A stretch of 34,725 nucleotides of DNA from contig PIVS01000007.1 of the NCBI GenBank assembly GCA_003353855.1, positions 1 to 34,725 on the forward strand. Direction: 5' to 3'. The position numbers and the translations under genes are program-made. The stretch is from Desulfobacteraceae bacterium (GTDB lineage Bacteria > Desulfobacterota > Desulfobacteria > Desulfobacterales > Desulfobacteraceae). This document shows, piece by piece, positions 23,751 through 31,616 of this stretch (the first letter of the stretch is position 1; each line of letters opens with the position of its first letter). The notes beneath the pieces are model-generated. The model did not search any database. It was not told the DNA's origin and saw nothing but the letters and a program-made list of their open reading frames with translations.

Positions 23751-24458
23751 TTAATCCGAAGTCTGCTTTTTAATTAAGATAGAACCTGCAGTCCATAAAT
23801 ATGAGTTACCATACTCTTTTTCTTCTTTGTATTTATTAGGGTGTAAATATTCTATATTTGAATTTCTTCGGTATAAATTCCATTCATCATCCTTTACACT
23901 CAGTTCCAATTTTTTAATTTTGGTCTTGATATGGCTTTCTATATCTTTTTTATTATCGAGAAAATCATAATATGCATAAAATGCGACAATACCAAATTGT
24001 AAATTGTTATATGAATCAGCAGCTAACAATTCTGACATTCTACAAATATCATGTCTTAGATCATTACCACACCTCTTACCGTTTTCAGATATTGGTTCTT
24101 CGGCATAGGAGCCATATGCTATATGAGATTTGACCTCTATTATCGCGAAAGGGGCTTCTTCAGCTTTTTTCCAAAGTAGAATGTCAACTTTCTTATGTGC
24201 TTTTTTTTTAGCTTTTAGTAAAAGGGATTTGTTAAGTTCTTTATGATCAGATTTTTCAATCATATTTTTTAGTGGATATTCCAAGGTAACATAACATCCG
24301 AATTCTTCCAGATTATCATTTAATGCGTATGCAATTGATGTAGCCATGAAATATTCTGGCCCACAAAATATTGATTCACCACCCGACATTTTAAGATATT
24401 TTTCATATCCATTATTTAAGCCACAATGAATACTTTTAATTAAACTTTCTTTTTCCAC
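23751..24458 (-). CDS. PD-(D/E)XK nuclease-like protein
   Basis: A 235-residue protein. The core reads KKVDILLWKK...PFAIIEVKSHI: an Asp at the end of one strand and E-x-K in the next, the restriction-endonuclease-like (PD-(D/E)XK) signature, at about residues 89-111. The N-terminal helical part contains a conserved-looking EYFMATSIAYAL. A GTG start at 24458 follows AGGGGA. It lies 12 bp after the HU/IHF gene in the same direction, and converges with the WYL gene 24 bp away. Active sites look intact; whether it cuts nucleic acid is not shown. Confidence 0.7.
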   Translation of the reverse strand: MEKESLIKSIHCGLNNGYEKYLKMSGGESIFCGPEYFMATSIAYALNDNLEEFGCYVTLEYPLKNMIEKSDHKELNKSLLLKAKKKAHKKVDILLWKKAEEAPFAIIEVKSHIAYGSYAEEPISENGKRCGNDLRHDICRMSELLAADSYNNLQFGIVAFYAYYDFLDNKKDIESHIKTKIKKLELSVKDDEWNLYRRNSNIEYLHPNKYKEEKEYGNSYLWTAGSILIKKQTSD

Positions 24459-24470
24459 AATTATTCCCCT

Positions 24471-24767
24471 TTAATTTTTAGTGTCAAAAATATTCAACTG
24501 ATCCTTCAACCCACCAGCACACTTAAAAGTAACAACCCGCCTCTTCCCCAACACCATACTCCGACCAGTAGCAGGATTCCTTCCCTTACGTGGTGCCTTT
24601 TCATTTACACAGAATTTCCCAAATCCTGATACCATCACATCTTCTCCAGATGCCAAAGTGGTTTTGATTATTTCAAGGAGTTCTTCAACTGTATTTTTTG
24701 CATCTGAGGGTGACTGTTCAATTTCTTCTGAGATTTTTTCAATGATTGTTGTCTTGGTACAGGTCAA
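24471..24767 (-). CDS. HU/IHF-family DNA-bending protein
   Basis: A 98-residue protein closest to the IHF alpha pattern: KTTIIEKISEEI at the N-terminus, VMVSGFGKFCVNEKAPRKG, then GRNPATGRSM carrying the minor-groove Pro, and RRVVTFK. The start is TTG at 24765-24767 with AGGAG 11 nt upstream; no ATG is available. It is upstream of, and probably co-transcribed with, the PD-(D/E)XK gene. A DNA-bending protein near the presumed attachment scar could serve integration or packaging of the element. Confidence 0.9.
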   Translation of the reverse strand: MTCTKTTIIEKISEEIEQSPSDAKNTVEELLEIIKTTLASGEDVMVSGFGKFCVNEKAPRKGRNPATGRSMVLGKRRVVTFKCAGGLKDQLNIFDTKN

Positions 24768-25275
24768 TTTGGGCGGTGCTCCTGTGTTGATTATGCTTGC
24801 TGGTATCTGTTTGTCTTACTGGTATGGTATCTGATTGTATTTCAAAGGTGCTATCTATGATTTTTAGAGGGGTATTGTCAAGGGATTGGTTGTGGCGTGG
24901 AGGCTCGGGAAAGTGGAGTGGTTAAAATGGAACAGGTTTCATTGGGCAAGTGACTTGGTGTGTTTTGGGGGGTGGGATGCTCCAATATCGAAAAGCGCAG
25001 TATATACAGGTCAATGATAGCAAAGTATCTAATGCTCGGGTGATATTCTCAATTTTTGAAAAAGGACAGTAAATCTAATAAAAAACGATAGGAAAAAAAT
25101 AAAATTTCAGATTTTTCAAATTGGACTGGAAAATTTGATTCCTCTCATGTTCACTGTTATGAATTCCATTTAAAGTTTGTGAAAACCTAAGAGTTTCTCC
25201 CGATACAGCCCAATACATATGTTGGGAAATGTTGGGCATATTTTTAATATAAGTATCTGATTTTACAGATAGATA
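24768..25275. other. Intergenic region between HU gene and tRNA-Sec remnant
   Basis: About 500 bp without a convincing gene. It should hold the HU promoter (minus strand). Short repeats GGTATCTG occur twice near 24801 and 24825. The rest is featureless AT-rich DNA with scattered short inverted repeats. A minus-strand 104-codon frame runs through it and across the tRNA remnant but has no coding character. Confidence 0.5.
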
Positions 25276-25343
25276 TGGCGGAAGTGCATGGGAATAGAAC
25301 CCACCCGGGACGGTTATAGCGGCCCACATGGGATTGGAACTCC
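25276..25343 (-). pseudogene. 3' fragment of a decayed tRNA-Sec (selC-like) gene
   Basis: On the minus strand the segment reads through a degenerate anticodon arm (GGAGTTCCAATCC; TTCCAA where TTCAAA is expected), a long variable arm with GTGGGCCGC...GTCCCGGG, a T arm GTGGG-TTCTATT-CCCAT, the 3' acceptor strand GCACTTCC and GCCA. The layout and many bases agree with bacterial tRNA-Sec. The matching 5' acceptor GGAAGTGC is missing and the T-loop has T in place of the conserved G, so it is not functional. It sits where base composition changes from island to backbone: a likely att-site scar. Confidence 0.72.
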
Positions 25344-25512
25344 TTGCCCTATTAAGGTTTTGCTCCTCACTATAAATTTTCCTCTGCAATTATTCTTATC
25401 TCAACTTCATCAGATCAGCCCCGGGATCACCGTCCCTCCATGAATTGACAACCCTTACCGGACCGATATATGGTAACCTGTATGTTAAACATAAAAAACA
25501 AGACCGAGTATA

Positions 25513-26002
25513 ATGCAGATACTGAATACTAAATTCCATATACCCGCCCCGGATCAGGACACCATGGTCCAAAGAAAAGCGCTGCTGGCAACAATACTGG
25601 CACAATGGATAGAGGCTGGAAAAAGAGGTTTTGAAACCACCTGGATCTCCCTTGAAAAAAGGGATAACACATGGACTTCCTTTTGGACTTATGTAATCAG
25701 GGCCTTTCAAAAAATTGAACCCCATGTTTGCGACCAGGCAAAAGGATTGCTGGAAGCAGGGAGCAAAAACACAGATTCGACTCCACCTTATAGCCTTTAA
25801 ATGGTTTGAGCATGATTTTCTGAAGGAAGCCTTTTCCCATGCGCTTAAGGCAGGCAAAGAGGATTTGGCAGCCGGGGTATTTGCTGCCAATGTCCTGAAC
25901 CTATCTGCGAATACGGTGCGTTGGTATACCGGCAGATTTTTTACAAAACTGGGGTTAAAAGAAGGGGACAAGCCGTATCAGAGGCGGTCCGAATGGAGCT
26001 GA
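25513..26002 (+). pseudogene. Decayed MalT-like LuxR-family regulator
   Basis: Fragments of a large LuxR/MalT-type regulator (normally about 850-900 residues) are compressed into about 490 bp. The N-terminus TKFHIPAPDQDTMVQRKALL is followed directly by WISLEKRDNTWTSFWTYVIRAF; the Walker A segment is gone. After a frameshift near 25790 come a TPR-region fragment (WFEHDFLKEAFSHALKAGKEDLA) and the LuxR recognition helix (NLSANTVRWYTGRFFTKLGLKEG). At least two large deletions and one frameshift have occurred. It lies just upstream of the RND cassette, which it may once have controlled. Confidence 0.82.
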
Positions 26003-26149
26003 TCTGACCCAATGGGTCCGGCACTGGCCCGCCCCCGACCTGATCTGATCTGATCTGATTGAAAATTTCCATCCTTTTGGATGGTGACATCCGGTTTGAG
26101 CCGGTATAATGATAGGCCAAAAGTTAATCTTAATTTTGGGGAGCCTGAT

Positions 26150-28738
26150 ATGGGAGTAACCATCCATAGGATCAACCTGTTTTTTGAGAACATGCCGGGT
26201 CAACTCCGGGCTAAACGTATCTGGGTGGGACTGTTTTTCCTCTTTGCCACTGGTTTTTTGGCTTTGGGGGTGAAAAATGTGGTCATTGACGAATCCCTGG
26301 CTGCCTATTTTCACGAGGATGACCCGGTAAAGCAGGCCTATGATAAATTCAGAAGTATTTTCGGCGGTGACGAATATGTGTACATTGTCTATAAGGCCAG
26401 GGATAAGGATATATTTTCCTATTCATCCCTTACTGCATTAAAGGGTCTCCACCATGCCCTGGCCGATTACCGCCTTGGCCTGCCTGACAATGAAGAATCC
26501 CCCCTGGATCACATGGAAGAGGTGAAGAGTCTCATAAATATCAAATATATGGAGGCCTCGGGCAACACCCTCTATTCACGCAGTTTCATAGGCGACCGCC
26601 TGCCCGGAACCCGAAACCAGGGAGAGCAGCTGCGGGAGGAATATCGGCAAAAAGCCCTGGCCCATCCCGACTTCCCATTGATCTATTTATCCCGGAACTC
26701 CCAATACGGCGGCATTGTCATACGAACAGATTTTAATGCAAAAAAAAAGATGCGGGTTGCAGTTGCCGGCTCAGGAAACCCTGAACCAAACCCGGGTGGA
26801 GGCAGCCGTTTTGATACTGAGGATACCATGTTCCCAGAGAATTCTTTGTTCCCAGAGGATTCTTTATCTGAAGTGAACGGGCCGGCCCTGGGATCAGTCC
26901 TTTTGGAGGCGGAGGAGCTGGCACAAACCGATATACGGGAATATCCCAAATTTATGAAAGCCCTGCGGGCAGTGCTGGCGGACCCGGCCTATACCGATTA
27001 CCTGGAATTTTATCCCGTGGGCAATCCCGTACTCATGGATTTTTTCACCACAGCGGTTATCGAGGATATGGGACGGCTCATGTCCCTGGTGCTCCTTTTA
27101 ATTGTGATCATGCTCTGGCTGCTTTTCAGATCCTTTTCCGCCGTGGCCTGGCCCGTGCTCATCGTGCTTATCACCATTGTCTGGGTGCTGGGAATAATAG
27201 GATGGCTCAACATACCCATGTCTGCCATGCTCCAGGTGATCATATTTTTGTCTCTGTCCGTGGGCATTGCCGATTCAGTCCACATTCTTTCCGGTTATCT
27301 TTTTTTCAGGAACAGCCATAAAACCCATGCCCATGCCCTTAGGGCGGTGATGAAAAAATCTGGCCTGGCCTGCCTTTTGACCAGTTTCACCACGGCTGTG
27401 GGTCTTTTATCCCTTACCCTGGTCCCCTTAAAGCCCATTTCCCAGTTCGGCCTGTTTGCCGCCATTGCCGTACTTTTTGCCTTTGTCCTGACCATTTTTC
27501 TTCTGCCCCTCCTGCTGGATTTGTGGGCGCCGGTATCAAAAAATCTCTTGGAGAAAAAAGATCATTTCATCCAGGGGTGGCTCAAGCAGGTGGAAGGGGT
27601 GGGTATCAACAGGTCCCGGACTGTCATTGCCCTCTTTGCCCTGGCAGGTATCATCCTGTTTTACGGGCTCTTGCAGCTGAAAATAGATTCCAATTTTGTT
27701 GAAATCATCAAAAAAGGCCTGCCCCTGAGGGAAGCATACACCCTGGTGGATGAACACATGGGCGGCACCGGCAACACCGAGGTAATGGTGGATCTTAAAA
27801 AGACAGATGCCTTGAAAGATCCCCGGGTCCTCTTTGCCATGGAAGCGCTCCAGAAATTCATGGAAAATGACAAGGCCAACCGCGTGGTCAAAACCTATTC
27901 CCTGGTCAATGTTGTCAAAGAATCTTTTAAGGCCCTGAACAATGATGACCCGGAAAAGTATGTCATTCCGAAGGATCCTCACCTGCTTTCCCAGGTATTG
28001 TTCATGTTTGAAAATGCCAACCCAAAGGACCGGACACGATTGGTGTCCGACGATTATTCACGGGCGCGCATCAAGCTCAATTCCATTAACGCGGGGTCCA
28101 TTGAAGCCCTTGAAATCCTTGGGAGCATTCAGTCTTTCATTAATGAGCAATTTGCCCCCTTAACAAAGGAGTATCCGGATTTGGAGGTGACCCTCACCGG
28201 CAACATGGCTCTTCTGGCCATCATGCTGGACTATATTGCCTGGGCCCAGATCAAAAGCTTCGGCCTGGCCCTGGTGGTCATATCTCTGATACTATTGGTG
28301 GTACTGGGCTCCTGGAAGGCCGGCCTTGTTGCCCTGGCCCCCAACCTTTTCCCCATCCTGACCACCTTCGGGCTCATGGGGTATTTCAAGATTCCCCTGG
28401 ATGCCGACACCCTGCTCATTGCCCCCATTATCATCGGCCTGGCCGTGGATGACACCATCCATTTCATGACCCATTTCAGGATAGAAATGGAGAAAACCAA
28501 AAGCATCGCAAAGGCTGCTGTCAGCTCTATCCGGGAGGCAGGTCAGGCTATTGCCTTTACCTCCATCATCCTTTCCGCAGGCTTTCTGGTCTTTTTACTC
28601 TCCTTTCACAACGGCTTGAGCAATTTCGGTATTTTTGCCGCCATTGCGGTTCTCACCGCCCTGATATCCGATCTTTTTCTTTTGCCGGCCCTCATCCGGG
28701 TCATCAACCTGAACTTTAATCAAAGGAGTATCCAATGA
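26150..28738 (+). CDS. RND-superfamily (MMPL-type) exporter
   Basis: An 862-residue inner-membrane exporter with the duplicated layout of the RND/MMPL/HpnN group. Each half has one membrane helix, a large periplasmic domain (FHEDDPVKQAYDKFRSIFGGDEY; DEHMGGTGNTEV) and five clustered helices with an SSD-like core (LSLSVGIADSVHILSGYL; IIGLAVDDTIHFMTHF), whose Asp residues are the likely proton relay. The ATG at 26150 has TTGGGGAG 6-7 nt upstream; the longer frame from 26081 lacks a ribosome site. It overlaps the LolA-like gene by 4 bp. It probably moves a lipidic or hydrophobic substrate; substrate unknown. Confidence 0.92.
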   Translation: MGVTIHRINLFFENMPGQLRAKRIWVGLFFLFATGFLALGVKNVVIDESLAAYFHEDDPVKQAYDKFRSIFGGDEYVYIVYKARDKDIFSYSSLTALKGLHHALADYRLGLPDNEESPLDHMEEVKSLINIKYMEASGNTLYSRSFIGDRLPGTRNQGEQLREEYRQKALAHPDFPLIYLSRNSQYGGIVIRTDFNAKKKMRVAVAGSGNPEPNPGGGSRFDTEDTMFPENSLFPEDSLSEVNGPALGSVLLEAEELAQTDIREYPKFMKALRAVLADPAYTDYLEFYPVGNPVLMDFFTTAVIEDMGRLMSLVLLLIVIMLWLLFRSFSAVAWPVLIVLITIVWVLGIIGWLNIPMSAMLQVIIFLSLSVGIADSVHILSGYLFFRNSHKTHAHALRAVMKKSGLACLLTSFTTAVGLLSLTLVPLKPISQFGLFAAIAVLFAFVLTIFLLPLLLDLWAPVSKNLLEKKDHFIQGWLKQVEGVGINRSRTVIALFALAGIILFYGLLQLKIDSNFVEIIKKGLPLREAYTLVDEHMGGTGNTEVMVDLKKTDALKDPRVLFAMEALQKFMENDKANRVVKTYSLVNVVKESFKALNNDDPEKYVIPKDPHLLSQVLFMFENANPKDRTRLVSDDYSRARIKLNSINAGSIEALEILGSIQSFINEQFAPLTKEYPDLEVTLTGNMALLAIMLDYIAWAQIKSFGLALVVISLILLVVLGSWKAGLVALAPNLFPILTTFGLMGYFKIPLDADTLLIAPIIIGLAVDDTIHFMTHFRIEMEKTKSIAKAAVSSIREAGQAIAFTSIILSAGFLVFLLSFHNGLSNFGIFAAIAVLTALISDLFLLPALIRVINLNFNQRSIQ

Positions 28739-29598
28739 AAAAGCTGATCCTAATTTTTCTTTTTCTGTGGTTGTCACCGGCCTTTGTCCAGGCAGAGGAC
28801 GCCAGGCAGATCATCCGGGAGGTATTGGACCGGGACGACGGAACCACAGAAGTTGCCAGGGTTTCCCTTTCAACCTGCGTCGTGGTAAAAAAAAGCAAAA
28901 AGATCATCTGCAAATCCAGGCCCCGGGTCAAGGTTATGGACATGATCAGGAAAGATTACGGACCCAATGAAAAGGACCATAAAACCGTGACCATCCTCCT
29001 GAAACCTGCCGGAGAAAAGGGCATCGGGTTTCTCCAGTATGATTATGAACAAAAAGGCAAAGAAACGGACCAATGGCTGTATTTATCTGCCCTTGGCAAG
29101 GTCAAGCGCATTGTATCAGGCAATGAGAACGAACCTAAGACCGGCAGTTTTTTCGGTTCTGAACTCAGTTATGAAGACATGGAAAAACGACATATAGATG
29201 ATTACACCTATCGCATCCTCGGCAAAGAAACCTATGCCAAAAGGGAGTGCACCGTGATTGAATCTGTTCCGGTACCAAGCCGGGCAAAAAAGAGCAATTA
29301 CTCGAAATCTCTGAACTGGGTGGACCAGTCACGGAGGATTATCCTGAAATCCATCCTCTATAATCGCCAAGGAAAAAAGGCAAAGCGGATCTACTATGGG
29401 GATATCAAACCTGTTGACAACATTCTGGTGACCCACACCATAGTGATTTTCAACATTGATACCCGTCGCCGCACCTATTTTACCTATGACAAAATTGCCC
29501 TGAATATAGATGTTAAAGATGAATTTCTCAGCCAGCGGACCTTGACCGACGGCGCTTTCAGAGGGATGAACCTTAAAAAATACCAGTCCCATTTTTAA
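28735..29598 (+). CDS. LolA-like outer-membrane lipoprotein-sorting protein
   Basis: A 287-residue periplasmic protein with a clear signal peptide (KKLILIFLFLWLSPAFVQA). The mature part is beta-rich with family-typical segments (WLYLSALGKVKRI, SFFGSELSYEDM, LNWVDQSRRIILKSILY, ITHTIVIFN-like strand near the end). This LolA-like family is regularly encoded next to MMPL-type RND exporters and a beta-barrel, as here. It likely shuttles a hydrophobic molecule between exporter and outer membrane. Coupled to the exporter by a 4-bp overlap. Confidence 0.88.
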   Translation: MKKLILIFLFLWLSPAFVQAEDARQIIREVLDRDDGTTEVARVSLSTCVVVKKSKKIICKSRPRVKVMDMIRKDYGPNEKDHKTVTILLKPAGEKGIGFLQYDYEQKGKETDQWLYLSALGKVKRIVSGNENEPKTGSFFGSELSYEDMEKRHIDDYTYRILGKETYAKRECTVIESVPVPSRAKKSNYSKSLNWVDQSRRIILKSILYNRQGKKAKRIYYGDIKPVDNILVTHTIVIFNIDTRRRTYFTYDKIALNIDVKDEFLSQRTLTDGAFRGMNLKKYQSHF

Positions 29599-29608
29599 AG
29601 GATTTTCC

Positions 29609-31081
29609 ATGAAGTCCCTGACGGCACCCCTCGACCCATTGTCCAAGACCCGGCATATCCTTTCTAAACTGGTGCGCCTTTCCCTGGCCCTGTATCTGAT
29701 TTTATCCCTGGGTCTGCCGGGCTCCGGCATCTGCCGGGGACAGAGCCAATTTGATCCTTCCCTTCCAGGAGATGTACAGGTCGAGACAGGGGAACCTGAC
29801 TCAAAATTTGACTCTGACAACATGGAAATGGACGACATTTCCCGGGAGCCCAGTCGATCAAACGAGCCGGGTCAGTCAAAGGAATCGGCCCGAAAATCGC
29901 TTTTTACCACATTTGTGGAATCGGTATGGACCCTGGGTTACAGGGCCTCCCACAGGACAGGAGATGATCCCAAGCTAATCAACAACCATATCTTTTTAAG
30001 ACAGGAGATGGAGACCCTTATTTCAGAAACCTATTTTTTCAAACTGGACTGGAAAGCCAGTGGCTATCCCAAAACAGACCACAGAGCCGAGGCAAAGGAT
30101 AAAAAGTTTTATCTGGAAGCCGATCTGAGGGAAGCCTATCTCCAGGCAGGGTATGACAATTTGAGTATAAAATTGGGGAACCAGATCAATGTATGGGGAA
30201 AGGCAGACACCATGGCCGTCACCGATGTGGTCTCGCCCAGGGATGCCTCGGAATTTATTTTTTCCAAGATAGAGGATGCACGTTTCGGCCAGTGGATGCT
30301 GTCCTCAAATATTTACCATGACAATTCCAGCCTCTTTGTTTTCCTGAGCCCCCTGGCGGAAACAGATAAATATCCCGGGGTCGGAACCCATTATTTTTTA
30401 CCCCCGGGAAGCGAAAATTTCCAAATTGTGGATGATTCTCCTGAATTCGGAGAGATGGAAGCCGGCCTGAAAACCGATCATCTTTTTTCCAAAACCGAAA
30501 TATCTGTAATGACAGGACATTTTCATGCCAATGCCCCGGTCTATGAAACCAGAGGATATACTGTCCATGAAACCTATCTTGCCTATAACATGGTGGGTAC
30601 GGCTATAAGCCATGCCTTTGAACCTGTTCTCATTAAACTGGAACTGGCCTTTAAACAAGGGTTCCCCCTCCAGGGGATGGATGCCAAAGGGTTTTATCTG
30701 TCCATGGAATCAGATATCATGGATGGTGCGGCAGGGATTGAATACAATGCCAATGATGCCTACTTTATGAGCCTTGAATTGTCCAACCGCCATATCTTTT
30801 CTGACAGAACCTCCCTTATCCAGGGACGGCGGGACAGCACCTCCCTGTATTATACCCTTACCAAGGATTTTTGGCATAAAACCCTGGCTCTGGAGTATAA
30901 TTTTTATTATCACATCCAGGATCAAAATCGTTTTCATAATTTCCAGGCAACCTATGACCTCACAGATGCCATTGAGATCCGGGCCCGGTATACCTTGTTA
31001 AATGTCACTGATACCCAGAGCCTGATGTGGGCATACAAGGATGAGGACCGGGCAGCCCTGGAAATCCGGTATTTTTTCTAG
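29609..31081 (+). CDS. Outer-membrane beta-barrel protein (DUF1302-like)
   Basis: A 490-residue protein with a long N-terminal signal (about residues 20-45, LVRLSLALYLILSLGLPG), a short acidic/Ser-rich spacer, then alternating-strand beta-barrel sequence to a terminal aromatic (RYFF), the usual signal for barrel assembly. NQINVWGKADTMAVTDVVSP and YHDNSSLFVFL resemble DUF1302-type barrels seen with RND/LolA-like pairs. It is the third gene of the cassette (10-bp spacing), presumably the outer-membrane exit or receptor. It converges with sixA 13 bp downstream. Confidence 0.82.
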   Translation: MKSLTAPLDPLSKTRHILSKLVRLSLALYLILSLGLPGSGICRGQSQFDPSLPGDVQVETGEPDSKFDSDNMEMDDISREPSRSNEPGQSKESARKSLFTTFVESVWTLGYRASHRTGDDPKLINNHIFLRQEMETLISETYFFKLDWKASGYPKTDHRAEAKDKKFYLEADLREAYLQAGYDNLSIKLGNQINVWGKADTMAVTDVVSPRDASEFIFSKIEDARFGQWMLSSNIYHDNSSLFVFLSPLAETDKYPGVGTHYFLPPGSENFQIVDDSPEFGEMEAGLKTDHLFSKTEISVMTGHFHANAPVYETRGYTVHETYLAYNMVGTAISHAFEPVLIKLELAFKQGFPLQGMDAKGFYLSMESDIMDGAAGIEYNANDAYFMSLELSNRHIFSDRTSLIQGRRDSTSLYYTLTKDFWHKTLALEYNFYYHIQDQNRFHNFQATYDLTDAIEIRARYTLLNVTDTQSLMWAYKDEDRAALEIRYFF

Positions 31082-31094
31082 GTATCCCATGGAC

Positions 31095-31565
31095 TCAGGC
31101 GATATTGGGATTCAGGGTCCATTTGATGAACCAGTCCGGCTCCCGGTTCTCTCCTTGGCCTGCATCAAGGCAGACAATCCCGGAATTCTGGAATTGGTAG
31201 ACCCGGGTCTCCTCCGACCCGGTGGTCAAATAGGATACTAATTTTTCCATGAAGGGCATATGACCCACCACCATCAAGTTGGCCCCGGGATCAATTCCGG
31301 CGGCAAAAATTCTTACATCGTCCAGGGGATTGATACCGGAAATTGCTTCCATTGGATTTTTCAGCCCCAGGGCTTTGTGATAAATCTGTGCTGTCTGCTC
31401 CGCCCGTTTCTTGCCCGAGTGCACAATGGCAGCCACTGGAATGCCATATCCTTTGGCAACCGGTGCTATCGTGTTTGTCTCATCAACCCCAAGTTCGGAA
31501 AGTCCCTTTTCAGGATCCACATCCTTAGGGGCGCTGATGCCGTGCTGAACCAAAAATAATGCCAT
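31095..31565 (-). CDS. sixA: SixA-type phosphohistidine phosphatase
   Basis: A 156-residue histidine-phosphatase-superfamily protein. The catalytic motif is LVQHG (Gln where RHG is usual), followed by LSELG, SGKKRAEQTAQIY (second Arg cluster) and VVGHMPFMEKLVSYL with the second catalytic His. Short SixA proteins dephosphorylate histidine-containing phosphotransfer domains. A GGGAGGAGG ribosome site lies 5 nt before the ATG at 31565, so the longer frame from 31586 is not used. It stands alone, 50 bp after the cytochrome gene's end. Confidence 0.88.
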   Translation of the reverse strand: MALFLVQHGISAPKDVDPEKGLSELGVDETNTIAPVAKGYGIPVAAIVHSGKKRAEQTAQIYHKALGLKNPMEAISGINPLDDVRIFAAGIDPGANLMVVGHMPFMEKLVSYLTTGSEETRVYQFQNSGIVCLDAGQGENREPDWFIKWTLNPNIA

Positions 31566-31616
31566 AATGCCTCCTCCCTTAAACAATTGTGTTTACCCTA
31601 AATAGTTTTCAGGGTG

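Noticed and set aside
25075-25389. 104-codon minus-strand ORF
   Set aside because: It runs straight through the tRNA-Sec remnant and low-complexity intergenic DNA; no ribosome site and no coding character.
25396-25971. 191-codon minus-strand ORF
   Set aside because: Antisense to the decayed MalT-like gene, whose plus-strand fragments are recognisable family segments.
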